From positions 62,001 to 126,000 of the forward strand of contig DF239860.1 of NCBI GenBank assembly GCA_000507305.1: a stretch of DNA of 64,000 nucleotides, read 5' to 3'. Positions 31,850 to 44,202 of this stretch are shown in pieces; within the stretch, counting starts at the first letter, position 1; each line of letters starts with the position of its first letter. The notes under the pieces are model-generated. The model saw only the letters and a list, made by a program, of their open reading frames with translations. It was not told where the DNA came from and ran no database searches. A program made the position numbers and the translations under genes. The stretch comes from Breviolum minutum Mf 1.05b.01. Its lineage: Eukaryota; Sar; Dinophyceae; Suessiales; Symbiodiniaceae.

Positions 31850-34800
31850 TGGCACCACTCCACATACCTTCATCTCCTGAGGGCTCCAAATTCCAAACCC
31901 CTGAAACGACCTACCAGTACCATTTTCTCCGTTTTTTTCTTCCGTTTTTGTTCAGAATTTTCTTCAAACAAAACTTGATTGCTTCTCCTCCAAAACGAAG
32001 ACAGCACTCTGCCACGCCGCTGCCAACCTAACTTTTTTGAGGGGGTCCCAAGCGAATGTGCGGGTCAAATCTCCACAGCTGAAATCCTCCCAAATCTCCA
32101 AGGCCAGGTCTTGCATGCCATCATGCTACTTCCAAAAGTCACCTTGTCAGGCTGCGCTTTGAGGTCCTTTTAGGCTGGTGGATTCCGTGGTGGATTGTCA
32201 AGTTGGTCATGTTGACAAAAAGGTCATTGGTTTCACGACATGTTCGAAAAGAAAACCCACCTTTTCTTGGATGTGGTTGTTTGAAGATAAGCGGTCGAAA
32301 AAATCTACAAGAGTTCGGATTTCCAAAGAAATGGTGAGCTTCACAGCATTGATGCTCCTTCATCTCCTTCAAGAATTGAAGCGAGAAAAGACACTGCATA
32401 CCTGGGTCCCAAAGCATCAAAGATAGCAAGCATGTAATTAGCATTCTGCGACTCTGGTTTGTATCTTCTTGGGCTAAGGTTGTTTGGAAGTAAAAATTGA
32501 CTGCAAAAAAACAAGCTGGAAGTGAATGATGCTGAATTTTTTCAGCCATGCTACCTTTGGTGCTGGCAGCAATGGCTGCATTGAAAGACACCTTAAATTT
32601 TGAATTGCGAGGGCACAGTCACCACTAAATTTTCAATGTGATTTACTGCAGCTTGTTGAGCAAAGGGCCAAACCGCATCACAAGAGCGGGAGGAAATCAT
32701 TTCTACCTGCCCAAACGTTGTCTAAATTTGCGAAGTCCTTACACCTTCTGATGGACTAAGCTTCAATTGTGTCAACCCCCTGGACGAGCTTCCGACCAAA
32801 ACGTTCATGCTATGCTGCCATGCAACAGCACGGCCACAGGCACTTAGGGCTGCCTTGGCGAAATGAGTATGACTTGATGAGTGTGACTATGAGTATGTAC
32901 CACATTTTACTGTGGTCCTCATGATGAATATACATGCATATACGTATATATAATACATGTCATGTAGATTATATATAATATACTATGACAAATATTTACA
33001 TCTGTTCTTACATACAGTAGATGATATGACAATGAAGGCACATGTACACAAAAATGTATAATAAATCTTGCAGTATAATAGGGTCATAGAGTTTCTATCG
33101 AATTCATAAGGTGCAAATGACATCTACATTTCTTAGGTCAAGGCGTTGGTTGATATCGGACTCCTTTGCAGCCCAACAATGCAGCTCTCTCGCAAAGCCT
33201 GCCAGCAGTGTCAAAACAGCGGGGAAAACTCTGCAGCTGATCATGATCCTCTGTATGATAGGAATACCAGAATTCTTCTATAGGATTCCAGTTTGAGAAA
33301 TTTCTATGGGATTCCATGGGATTTCCTCATTTAATGGTCTTTGACACTGTTCCGGTCATTTCCGGTAGATGTCTAGACATCAACAACAAAAGAAACACCA
33401 AACGCACAAGGTGTCCTGGAGGGAATCAGACCACATAGACTCCTCAAAAACCGTCAATAAAGAGTGAGGAAAAAAAACGCGGAAAAAAAATCAAACACAA
33501 ATCCAGCTAAAGATTTATATATCCAGCCAGTGCACCTCTTTGTATACATTGATGAGGCTGCCAAAAATGATGACATTTTCTTGCACACCATGAGCCTCAC
33601 GCAAAACAGGAAGCTGGAGCTTATCCCTTGGTGCCTCCCTGATTCACAGTAAAGTCTTGATCGAAAAATTGTGGCCTTCATCTCTCGTAGCTGATGTCTA
33701 GCCTTGGGGTGTTTTGTAACCTTTTGGAACAAACTGGCAGGTTGTGGTTATGACTTTTTTGTTCATGTTTAAGGCTATCTTTATTAGTTTTAAAAAAAAA
33801 AAACACAACTTCACTGACCTCAAAATTGGCATCTCCCATTCCCCCCTTCAGATGTTTCATGATTTTCGGCTGTTGGGGATGATGACTTGGGGCTCCGACT
33901 TCTTCCCAACGACCACATCGAGCAATTGCCTAAGACCCCCCGCCCCGTTGAGGGTGGACTCCCAAACCCATCCATCCATCGAAAATCAAGGCTTCAGGCC
34001 TCGCCAAAGTCACGCACCTCCGAAACCTGAAACGCGACACTCACCCGGGGAAAAAAGGGGAAAATGAAGATGATAATGGAAAATGGAAACCATGAATGAA
34101 CTTAAGATGTATCTCCTATTACAAAATCATAGGTGATTTTCCAGCCATGTTTTCTGGAGGGTAAAACCCGCCCCTGGAAGTTGAACTGCAGGTTTACTCC
34201 TGAAAAGTGATCGACTCTCCCAAGAACCACCGTTTTTCAGAAGGCGCGATGTTAAACTTCACGGGTGTGTTTCATGGTTTCATCGGGAGTCAGCTGCGGA
34301 AATCCTATGTGAGATTGTGTTGGATTTTTTGGGAGTTTTCACCAGTAAGGTCCCGCAAATTTCAGACCCAAAAACATCTTCCAACCACAGTGACGGTAAG
34401 GAAAGGCCGCAGTACTCCATGACACAAGAACACGATATGACTCCGAAAGGATGACTTTTGAGACTTTTGAGAACATCAATTCACAACGGGTCTATCAAGG
34501 TTTTAACATCAAGTCAAAGTCCCCAAGTGCCACCCAACTTTCGTGGCAGGAATCTCTCTGGAAAAGATGCAATTTGATTTTACCCGAATTGATAGTAGGT
34601 GGATTAAATAACCATCGGTAGAGTAACCATTTGATAGGTAGTTGAGTACCCATTTGATACTACCTAGATATTTTCTTGGTAGCTTCACTTTCGTAGGTGG
34701 ATTTCCCATGTCAAAGATCCACCATCAACAGCTTAAAGCTGGCATTACGCGCCTGAAAGGAACGGTCAATTGCACCCCTCCAAGCTTGAAAGAAACCATC

Positions 34801-35270
34801 TGGCATCGATCACAGTCCTCTTGCGGGAGATGGGAAAAAGCGTAGAAAGTCTCATTCAGAATCATTTATGATATGAATCATAATATGAACATCAAATCGA
34901 GCCTCCCCTTCATAATTGCTATAACCTTCACAAACCATCTGAGTGAAATGAGATCCTATTCCACCAACCTGGATTTGCAACAAGGGGACCATTTGGGGAG
35001 GCTGAGGTTTCCCATACTAAACTACTGGTACCTTTTTGGTTGACGTATGGCCGTCCAGCCGCTATAACACCTGACGCAAGGCGCCCTGGCTGTGAACCAT
35101 GTGGAAGAGGTACCTATAAGTTTATAAGCTACAAGTAAGATTGAATTTCATAAGGCTAACTTTGGTGTACATCCTGTCGAAAGCGAGTCTTTGTGTTGCT
35201 TAACAAAGTTGTCAGAACCAGTCCTGGCCCGTTTGCGCCGCAGACGTGGCATTTAAGCTTTGCCAATCTG
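31850..35270. other. Mostly non-coding, AT-rich spacer
   Basis: No recognisable gene. A plus-strand stretch at 33515-33650 (PVHLFVYIDEAAKNDDIFLH) and a minus piece at 32530-32590 (FNAAIAASTKGSMAEKIQ) read like protein but are isolated. 32930-33070 is rich in TATA steps. 34590-34700 contains inverted copies of GGTGGATT/CCTACC type that may be another decayed element. Confidence 0.4.
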
Positions 35271-35279
35271 CGGCCTCGT

Positions 35280-36100
35280 CATCTGTGGTGACTAAGGCGC
35301 GGTTGAAAATACCTTCCACAATATGGATCAATATGGCAGTTTGGGATTGGTTTGTTAGACCAACAGTGGCCTATAGCAGTTTTTGTGATATCTGATATGT
35401 CACGTCCGACATGCGTTGACATCTTCAATATTTCCTTGAAAGACCTTGAACCTGTCTCTTGAAGCAGAATTGATTGGCACACTGGAGCAAGCTCGCCTTT
35501 AAGTCATTCAACGGTCACATCCATAAAGGCATCCGGCGGTCGACATAGAGATGACCAGACCATGGTGCCATGGCCCAAAATGATGCATCTCATTTATGGA
35601 GTGCATTTCTGAATGACAACGGGCTAAGTTTTTGGCAGCTCGACAAATTTGATCCTACTACCCCCAACCTAAGTTTCCCTGAAATAGCCTGGGATGTCCC
35701 TTCCTAAACCACCTTTTTTCGCTTCGTGCCGTCGGTTCCAATTTGGGTAGATGAGTTAAGCAAATTGCACAAGCGCAGTTGACGCCTCGACTTTTGACTG
35801 CACACACTTCCATGCATACCAAGGCTGCGGCAACTATACGGCCATGAAAGAAAAGGAAGTTTAATGAAGCTTATAAGCATTCCAAAAGACTATCTTCAAG
35901 CGCATGTGCTTGAGCTGAAAAACCTCAAGAGACGAAATGCATGACGTAAGAACATCCACGACAAACAAGGGCTGCACCATGTCGTGGACACGAGATCTTT
36001 GATGATTTTGGTGGGCTCTATCGTTCGTGAGTTCCAGCACCAAGCACTGCATAGCAGGCTGCCGCTTGGTCCATTTCCGGACAGCTTTGGCCGGACGGAG
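35280..36100 (-). CDS. Unidentified exons
   Basis: Two minus-strand pieces read well as protein: KAVRKWTKRQPAMQCLVLEL onward to QPLFVVDVLTSCISSLEVF (35861-36100), and ILLQETGSRSFKEILKMSTH onward to GHCWSNKPIPNCHIDPYC (35280-35482). No family is recognised, and whether they join is unknown. Confidence 0.35.
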
Positions 36101-36316
36101 CTTTCAGGGAAGCCCACTGGAGGCTATCAAGTGCTACCATCAACCAAGGCCCAAGCAGGTGCTTTTGATGTAAAAGAACTACCATCAGGTAGAGCATAAG
36201 TCAAGGCATGTAGGAAGATACCACCTTAGCACATTCGAAAATGTTTCCGTGAAATTCCGCTGAGAATAATATGTTCCTGGAAAAAATGATGACAAAAAAC
36301 AAAATAGATATATTCC

Positions 36317-36414
36317 TGGCAATTCTTTGTGACCTTTTTGGGATGGTTAAGTGACCCCCTTCAAAGGCTGTTTGTGACCTCTAGGGGATAAAAAGGTCAC
36401 TTTGAATCACCTGG
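36317..36414 (-). repeat. Family F inverted-repeat element, copy 2
   Basis: Reverse orientation of the copy at 3963-4069: starts TGGCAATTCTTTGTGACC and ends GGTCACTTTGAATCACCTGG. 98 bp. Confidence 0.8.
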
Positions 36415-36502
36415 GTGTAGATGTTTAACAATCCTTTGTCGTAAGAAATCCACTTGGGTGCATAGTAGCCGCCTCCTGGAAAGAACGATCAGTTGATGGA
36501 CG

Positions 36503-36664
36503 CATGGGAATCTTAGGGTAACCCCCCCAATGCCACCCCACGAAACAAGGTCTTAATAAAGCCTTCGTAGGCTGATGGTAATTCATAATTTGTTGATAAG
36601 GTGGGCTATTTCTTGGGGGTGGCATTGGGGGGGGGGGCATTGGGCCCCTTCAGATTTCCATGAT
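36503..36664 (+). repeat. Family E inverted-repeat element, copy 2
   Basis: Ends CATGGGAATCTTAGGG and CCCTTCAGATTTCCATG are inverted; inside are CCCCCCAATGCCACCCC and its inverse GGGTGGCATTGGGGGG. About 160 bp. Confidence 0.75.
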
Positions 36665-37291
36665 ACCATTTTCTTGCTGAAAATTGGATCAACGTTTCAT
36701 TCTCCCTGCATTTAAAAGGCACCTCTGTCTCTGCAGATTGCGCTTTGTCCAAATGAGCCTGGCTGGCACTCTTTCAGTAATCGGATGAAAAAGATACATC
36801 ATGACTCAAGGATGATTTTTCTCAACAATAATACGGTCGTATCTGATGCAATAATGATATCTCATTGAAATGACGAAATGAATAAATTGGAAATAAATTT
36901 GTATAATTTTCCGAGTGGTTCTCAAGCAGCACCCAAAAACAGCATCATGGCTTGCAATAGTCTTCGGGCCTCTTGTCGCACATGGGGAATTAGTGGCAAT
37001 GTGCAATCCTGGGCAGAGATTGTCCAAAGAGGGGGGAAACGACTCTTGAAGTGTCCCCTTGGCGACACATCTTTTAAACTATTAAACTTGAAGCAATGAA
37101 GCTTGGAATCAAATCTGACACCCTCGAGCGGCACCGAAGTGAAACAACTAAACAAAAGGAAGCTGTTTTTACTTGTTTGCAGTATGCTAAGTTCACCACA
37201 TGACGAAGCTCACCCCCATAGCAACCTGGTAAAACGACAAACGTAGGCAAGGAATTCCCACTGAAAATCACCGTTGTCTGAGTCCAGGTAC

Positions 37292-40200
37292 TGTCATTGG
37301 CAATGGGAAAGCCCAAATGGAGCAAATGCACTCGAATCTGATGTGTTCTTCCAGTTGCTGGGTAGCAGCGGACCTCAACGTTGAGGGTCACATGAAAAAC
37401 TTCTTGTTTCACTTGAAAATCATCAGTTTTTAAACTGAGGAGAGAACCACAGATTCATTGTCAGTTGCCATACCCACAAACTCAAAGTCTGTGGCAGCAT
37501 CCTTTAGGCGCTTTCTTGTTTCATTTGAAAATTCGCAGAATCCAAATGAAAAAAATCGTTGCAAAAAATACCACCACACCTTGGCATCTTCACCCACAGA
37601 TTCTGCAGAGAATGTGTATTTTCCAACCTAGCGAAACTTCAGAAACCTTTTGGAACTTCACACAACAAAAAGTTCAAAAAAAAAAACGCTAAACGTTCAA
37701 CAATTGTTCAACAGCCTTCCGGTCGATGCAGCGGATGTAGCCCTCAACCTTTTTGTTGAAGGAAGGGAACGACAAAACTGGGGATACATGGTTTCTCTCT
37801 GCGAAAAAAACCTTGTCGAATTGAGTTTTTCACCCGCAATCGTCCATCAAGTCGAGTTACTCCTGGAAGATCGCCTCTTCGATCCCATGGAAGATCCCAT
37901 GAAAACCACTGCTATAAACAAACAGAGCTCAGGTCATGCAAAGCAAACCAAAAATCCGATGCTTGAAGGACAATAGAGGTTGGAAGATGTAGAGTGGTAA
38001 GGAACAAAAGCGTAGAAATACATGGTCATCGTGGTGTGTGTATGTATGTATATTTACAGTACATATATAAAGGGCCCTGCCTAAATGCTGCAAAAGTGGA
38101 TAGTGAAGGTTGACAGGGTTCCCTTCGTAAAGAATTAAATAGATTATTGACAAACTATTCCAGGGTTTTGGCATGCCCCAAATACATTTACAAAAGAAGA
38201 AAAAAGACCGAGAATTAAGTGTCAATTCCTAGGTCCGATCCACTTCAGTTGGTCTTTAGCAAAAAACAAGACGACTTCACATGCACTGCCTTCCACCGGT
38301 GTTTTTTTTGCCCGGAAAACGCCTGCAATCTCTGTCTCCATGAGCTTCTTGAATGAGCCTTTGACTCGAGCGAGGTATGTTTTTCGAATCTGGTTCGCAG
38401 CAAACCAGGCACCAACCTTATCACCCAGGCAACTTGATATTTCAAGATTGATGGCAAAGTTGGGAAGTACTGACAGAGCACACATTTTTGCGGAGTGAAA
38501 GGTTCTGGCTCTTCTTGCAGCTTCTTTTGTTTTTGCCTCGATTTAGAATCATTTAGAATCAAACTCACCACCAATGACTCAGGAGTAGTTTGACTCTTGA
38601 CCCTTTCAATGATATCATGCCGAGAGATCCCACCAGTAAAACCAGTCCACTTGTAAGCCGATCCAAACCTGAAAACTTGGGTTTTTTACGGAAGACCCAG
38701 ATTGCCAGAATGCCGGTCAACACAAATGTTTTGGTTGAAGCTGAATATTCAAACCAAGCCCCAAGACGGTGAGTTGTGTGCAAGGTGGCAGTTGCCTGGC
38801 TATTTACAGAACCGTAACTTCCCAAGCACATCGCAGGTGCACTTTTGCATCATCCGAGCCTCTACCGTTTCTTGATTGCGCAGAATCGCAATCAATGAAT
38901 TGAAGCCTTTGCAAGATCCCAAGTTGTATACCCCAGAGATGCGAAAAAAAAAAGACATGCAGGTTTTTCATGATGGTGGATTCCTGGTGGATCTTTTTCC
39001 AGATTTTCGTAAGGCAACTGCGGTAGCTTCCACATGGATGTATTGGTAGGGAGCTGGGCTTGTTCACCACAAGGAGCTCCTCCGTCTCTTCAACCACCTT
39101 GAGGGCACGGTTTTTCAGATTGCAGAAATCAAGGGTTGAAGTGGCAATCAATAGATTCAATAGATTTGGAAATATCATGTTCACTGTATACACACATAAT
39201 GTACGTATATATGTATACTATATATATATAATATGATTATATAATATATATATATATACTGAGATATATTCTCGAAAATGTATATACTATATATATACGA
39301 TACGAAAAGACTGCAATAGCTTCTCATGTAGTTTCTGAATAATGTCTCAAAGTTTCTGCTAGCGGCCTGTATGGGACCCCTGTCAAGGACCGGATTTTCC
39401 CGACATCGCACGGCACGATGAACCTCGATTCTGAAAAAGGGGGAGACAGTGAGAAGTTGTATGTTACTTGTTGATTCTGGACAGATGGAATGGAAGTGGA
39501 TAAACTTAATGAATGTGTTGATCAAACCGCACTTGTGAAGTTTTATGAAGTTTTGTTGTGTTGAGTTTGTCTCTCAAAAAAATCACCATACATTTTTGAA
39601 CAAATGATGAGCTACTGCCGTGTTTGTTTGTTCCTCCAAAAAAAAAACACCACGGATTTTTACCCCCAGATCTTTCGCCTCTGCATCTGCCAGATTCCCC
39701 CAAAAAACGCAAAAAAATAAAAAAACAAGGGAGGCCAAAAAACAATGAGTTGCCCATCTCGTAGCACATGCTCAGATTTTACAGCTTGTCCATCCACTGT
39801 AACTCGGCCAGCTGCTATGGAGGCCTTGGACTTGACGTGATGGCTCCCCCGCAGCTAGTAGGTGGTGACTGTTTTCAGGCGATTTCAAAGGATACACTCC
39901 CTGAAACTAACAGTTTACCACTGAAAGTAGGCCGGTGTCCAAAAGGAAACTTCATCTTCCAACCATTGTCTTTTCAGGGACTATGTTGTTAGTTTCAACG
40001 AGGGCAGCTCAAGCAACAATATCAAAATGGTTTAGTGTCCTCATAATAGTCTCGAGGAAAAGCCACAAATTCGCAAGCGCAAACCTGCTATCAAACAGGT
40101 TGGTCAGACTGAAATGACAAAAAAAAAGCCTCCCTGCCACCTCCAAGCATTGCAAATCTCTAATTTAGCCATTGCAATGTCGTCGCCTCTAGCAATGTGC

Positions 40201-40331
40201 GGCCAACCCACCGTTGCCTCAAGAAATTTCCCGGGAACGATTCATCTTGCCATTTCCAACCCGACCAACCAACGGGGTAAAACCCGAGGCTTCCCAGCTT
40301 CACGTGGGTGGTGAAATCAAAGTCATAGGGC
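37292..40331 (-). CDS. Rib2/RPUSD2-type pseudouridine synthase, at least nine exons
   Basis: Exons in order: 40331-40302 ([10 protein letters not shown]), 40217-40187 ([10 protein letters not shown]), 40084-40040 ([15 protein letters not shown]), 39824-39744 (S4-like [15 protein letters not shown] then LRDGQLI), 39423-39385 ([13 protein letters not shown]), 39097-38957 ([16 protein letters not shown] then HPCGSYR), 38675-38634 ([14 protein letters not shown] with the catalytic Asp), 38416 to about 38222 ([15 protein letters not shown]), 37373-37292 ([14 protein letters not shown] then FPIAND). This is the block order of the eukaryotic RluA branch that isomerises uridine in tRNA or other RNA. 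Phase is kept at every join from exon 1 to exon 7. Donors are GA (exons 1, 3, 5), GC (2) and GT (3 later joins); acceptors are mostly AG|G. The usual HRLD before the catalytic motif reads SGLD. Further exons at either end are likely; the start codon was not found. Confidence 0.85.
38079..38172 (+). repeat. Family D inverted-repeat element, copy 2 (intron)
   Basis: Contains GGATAGTGAAGGTT and the right end CCAGGGTTTTGGCA, matching the copy at 40821-40924. It lies in the intron between the IRKTYLARV and [10 protein letters not shown] exons of the pseudouridine synthase gene. A fragment (CAGGGTTTCGGCATGCCCC) also occurs at 26731-26750. Confidence 0.65.
39196..39300. repeat. TA-rich microsatellite
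   Basis: Runs of TATATATA over about 100 bp inside a pseudouridine synthase intron. Confidence 0.8.
39897..39996 (+). repeat. Family L inverted-repeat element, copy 1 (intron)
   Basis: CTCCCTGAAACTAACAG at the left and GTTGTTAGTTTCAACG at the right are inverted. It lies wholly inside the intron 40039-39825. Confidence 0.7.
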
Positions 40332-40570
40332 CTAAATTTTGCCACAAAATGTCTGGAGATTCGGTGAAAATTCCGGTGAATTTTTGTTAAAACTGTTGGT
40401 GTCGATTCGTCCAGCTTTGCCAATAATTGATAAATGATAATTTCATAAAAGTTGAAACATAGCAACTGAGCACCAAACTCCACGTGTCTCAATCCACCTT
40501 GTATTTTGTAAGTGACCTCAGAAGGACTTGGGAAAAAATCCATTCATGTTCATGAGAAATGCGGCATTCA

Positions 40571-40712
40571 AAATGGGTTTCGACCAATTATGAATGGGGT
40601 TATAACACCTATAAGTAGGGTTTAAATCCCAGTTACCCATTTAAAATTTATACCCATTTATAAGGCCATTTATAGGGGCCCATAACCCCATTCATAACCG
40701 GTAGGGCCCCAT
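40571..40712 (+). repeat. Family G inverted-repeat element, copy 1
   Basis: ATTATGAATGGGGTTATAAC at the left and ACCCCATTCATAACC at the right are inverted, with CCCAGTTACCCATTTA inside. Related sequence lies at 54490-54570 and 62890-63010. Confidence 0.75.
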
Positions 40713-40820
40713 CTTGTTGGTGATCAGTGATACCGTGACTTTTGCTGTGTTAGGCACATGCTCTGGAGCAGTAGCAGCTTGAGAAACTCGACCTAAATTT
40801 GGGCCACAAAAGCTGAGCCC

Positions 40821-40924
40821 TGCCAAAACACCGGTTCACAGTGAATAGTGAAGGTTAAAAACTGGTTCCCCTTCATAAAAAAATGAATGTGGATGTTTTA
40901 CCCACTGTGAACCAGGGTTTTGGC
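40821..40924 (+). repeat. Family D inverted-repeat element, copy 1
   Basis: Ends TGCCAAAACACCGGTTCACA and CACTGTGAACCAGGGTTTTG (then GCA) are 23-bp inverted repeats with few differences. 104 bp. Confidence 0.85.
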
Positions 40925-40959
40925 AACCTTCAAAGGATAGTTCAAAATTCATGGAGACC

Positions 40960-43430
40960 TTTCTACAAGAACTATACAGTAGATGTAAATGTCATTCACA
41001 TCAGTGAAGCCATCAAAAGTGTCCACCTCGTTTTGTCGGCTGGCACGATGCAGGAGTTGCCTTGAACACTCTCTGTCTGGCAAAAAGCGCAAAAATGTGT
41101 AAAAAAACACAGGGAGGACAAAAGGATGCTACTTCTGTAAGTGCCAAGTCCAGAACTATCTTTCCTTCAGTGCCAGAAGGTGCACTCTGAGTACCTACAA
41201 GCAAAGCATTCTAAAGCCCTAGAAGCATTCTCACATGATCGCGTTGCCTTTCAGCGATGCTTGCTTGTACTTTTGAGTTGCAAACTGCCATGGTCGACAG
41301 CATCTCCATCTCGAGCCTGAGGAGAACAGCTCATGCGACATGGAATCACTTAACTGTATCACTCTGAGATCCTAGGTCAGGCCTCAACAGACGCTGCTTG
41401 CCGCTTGGGCATGGGCCATTGTGTGCCGAGAGCGAGAAAGCTCTGTCCAACGAATTGTTATTGAAAGGTATTGACGGGACGTCATGTAGAATGCATCAAA
41501 GATAAATTGAAGCGCTGCTTTCATGTTCGACTTCAATAGGGTCAAGTCAGAAGTGCATTTAGCTTCATCACTACAAGCTGGCTACAAGGATGATTTGGAT
41601 GCAAGACTGAAGCTTGTCTGAGCACGCAATAGAAGCGCCCCAAATTTGCAGAAGTTTCTTGCTGTGCTGAAAGTCATTGTCAATCCAAGCTCACATTGGG
41701 TTGAGAGGCCACTGCCGCGAGCTTTCCTTTTGCGCTTTCAGATTTCTTGTCTCAAGATTCGGACTATGTATCTTAGCAGACTTTGCTTTTGCGGTGAACC
41801 CACCACATTCCTTGCTGCAAAGCAGACCAAACTGACTTAGACCTTTCTTTCTATGTCATGTACTAGTTCATGATTTTAATTTTTGCTAAAAATTTGACAT
41901 GTCTGATTCAGACGCAACTAACGACTCTCATACCAATCAGCCTATACCGGATCCATCTCCACAGTCACCTGTCGTACAACATGTCAATGCAAATATACAC
42001 AGTTGCTGCACATCTTCCATTGTGGTTGGTGCCTTCTCACCGCCGGCCGCCAGGCCTCCTTGGAAGCTTTGGTCCAAAACCATCGAATCGAGAAAAACAA
42101 AAAAACGATGTTGGTACGCTGATACTCTATGATAACTTGATACACTTCACATCAACTCAAGTATGGAAGGCTTGAACAAATCTTTTTAAAAAACTGAAAA
42201 AACTGACCTCATCAAGTCAAAAAGTCTAAAACATCCAGATTTGCTTGAAAAATCCATTGGTAAACCGGTAAACCTGAAACCAAAAAGTTGGGAATGACAA
42301 CAATGAACCCCCAGTCACCTGGGTGATGGGGTTCTGCGTCGTGCTCCGCGGCGGTCGTCAGTTGGTCGTCGTGGAGGCCTAATACTTTCAATTTATGGAG
42401 GGTCCATGCTAAATGTCCCCTGAAATGGACCATTCTAAAAGAAGTAGTCTTCCAACCATCAATTTTCCCGGGATGTACTAGTTTTCAAATATGTACAATA
42501 GATGAAAGTGTCAAGTCAGACAACGAAATGGTCTGTACAATGACGTACTGCAAAATATCCTGGTCCTATTCACACCTCGCATCAATTTTCACTTTTGTAT
42601 ATTTGTGTCATCTTCCAGCACCGGAAAGTAAAAAATAGTTTGAAGCTATTGACGCTTGATGGGATAATTTCTCTGGAAAGACTGACAGTTGAGTCACTGA
42701 AATCCCTGCAGAATAGCTAAGGGAACTGCTCAGCGCGCCCACCTCCACGACCAGATGTTCCTTCATTCCTGATGTCCCATCTCGATCTACTGAAATAGAC
42801 ACCAAACTGAGACACAGAATCCTAAATGTTTTCGATTCTCTTCGCAACTTCTAACAAAACGATGTCATAACATTTACTCCTGTCATAGGGTTCCTTTCCT
42901 ATGTTCAGAGGTCCTGGAACGCGGGGGTGGTTCTGGACGACCTTGAATTTGGCAAACATCAAGGGTGCACCACAAGCATTGTCAGGGTCGACCATCCAAC
43001 AGTAAGTTTCAGGCGAGAAGTTCCCTGGTATTCCAAGCTTTGAATGTGAAAATCCAAGGGCAAAGTCAGGTAAAGTCTAATTCAAAATAGTTCAAGTTCT
43101 TGAATTAGATCACTTGAATCAAAGAATCCTTCAGCATTCCATCTGTGGAACTTCAATTTCCATGTCTAGCTTCATCTGAAATCAAGACAGGTGGACGCCC
43201 CGAGGCGCATCTCGATAACCTCCTCCGCCAGATGGCCTGGCAATGATTTGGTGTACCAAATTGATGCAGCAATACCACCAGACACCACGATGTCCAGTGC
43301 TGTGATCTTTCATAATCTTTAAGTCTTTTGGTAGTCCAAAAAGTCCTGCCTTGGGCTTCTACTCCTGCGGCCAGCACCTGTGGGAAAAAATCATCACAAA
43401 TGAGTTGTTTTGATTCGCCTGACAAAAGGT
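40960..43430 (-). CDS. Unidentified multi-exon gene(s)
   Basis: Protein-like minus-strand pieces with plausible splice edges: VLAAGVEAQGRTFWTTKRLK (about 43310-43383, acceptor CCACAG|G), ALDIVVSGGIAASIWYTKSL (43160-43310), LHKLKVLGLHDDQLTTAAEH (42320-42430), LEMEMLSTMAVCNSKVQASI (41230-41325, acceptor CCTCAG|G), GTQSAPSGTEGKIVLDLALT (41140-41200, acceptor TTGTAG|G) and VDTFDGFTDVNDIYIY (40980-41040). No family recognised; they may belong to one gene or two. A plus-strand frame at 41899-42132 (Ser/Pro/Asn-rich) is probably spurious. Confidence 0.4.
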
Positions 43431-43434
43431 ACTG

Positions 43435-43857
43435 TTGTCATCCAATCGGTCATCATGTTTTGCATTTGACAAAGTACGTTTCGAAAAATATCTTGAGTTG
43501 CAAAAAACAATGCAATTCACATATCTGCCCAGACATCCAGAAAATTGGCTACGTGACAAAGCAGGAAAACTATGGAAGGCTCCTATTGTTCCAAAGCACC
43601 AGAGTTCTGACACCGAAGGAGTGGTGACCTTTAGAATCCAATCCCGAGGCGGGCAGCCGAGGAAGGTCACCATATACAGCCTTGGTCATGCCTTCCGCCG
43701 GTGCCCAATGGGCTCCCGGTGCCCAAGGGCTACTGGTGCCCAAGGGCGACTGGTGCATTCGCTACTTTGCCAATTGGCTACTAGTGCATTCGCTACTTTG
43801 TCGAAGCTCCACCCAACCGGGACGACGCAGCGCCCTGAGGGTAATACTACACACTGA
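43435..43857 (+). CDS. Possible plus-strand coding segment
   Basis: A 140-codon open frame whose first 85 residues read like protein (FDKVRFEKYLELQKTMQF, HPENWLRDKAGKLW). The second half covers a local repeat of GTGCCCAAGGGC and TGCATTCGCTACTTTG units and is not convincing. It opposes the strand of all neighbours. Confidence 0.25.
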   Translation: MSSNRSSCFAFDKVRFEKYLELQKTMQFTYLPRHPENWLRDKAGKLWKAPIVPKHQSSDTEGVVTFRIQSRGGQPRKVTIYSLGHAFRRCPMGSRCPRATGAQGRLVHSLLCQLATSAFATLSKLHPTGTTQRPEGNTTH

Positions 43858-43984
43858 TTCGACTGAAATGCAAGTTTTGGTCTTAGTTTGTCGGAGGTTT
43901 GACAAAAAAGCACTTCCGAAAAAAAGCGCAAGCTAGAGATCAATATGTAATACTACAACAATATACGAACAATAATCATGTTTT

Positions 43985-44095
43985 CTAGTTGCTGGTTTTT
44001 CACCAACCCAACTGAAAAATATGATCGTCAAAATGGGTTCATCTTCCCCAATATAGGGATAAAAAAAATAAAAACAAATGTGAAAGCACCACCAG
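43985..44095 (+). repeat. Family B inverted-repeat element, copy 5
   Basis: CTAGTTGCTGGTTTTTCACC to GTGAAAGCACCACCAG, with GTCAAAATGGGTTC as in copy 4. It directly abuts another element at 44097. Confidence 0.75.
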
Positions 44096-44096
44096 G

Positions 44097-44202
44097 CCTC
44101 ATCTTCCAGTTCCCTATATATTTGGAACTTAGCTCCCAGTTGCCAATATATCAGGTAACTAGAGACCTGGTTCCTAATATATAGGGAAACTGGAAGATGA
44201 GG
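44097..44202. repeat. 106-bp inverted-repeat element with 25-bp ends
   Basis: Left CCTCATCTTCCAGTTCCC TATATAT and right ATATATAGGGAAACTGGAAG ATGAGG are reverse complements apart from one base. It starts 1-2 bp after a family B copy, suggesting insertion at its edge. Confidence 0.85.

Noticed and set aside
41899-42132. Plus-strand frame as a retrotransposon gag start
   Set aside because: No zinc knuckle, protease, integrase or reverse transcriptase nearby, and no long terminal repeats seen.
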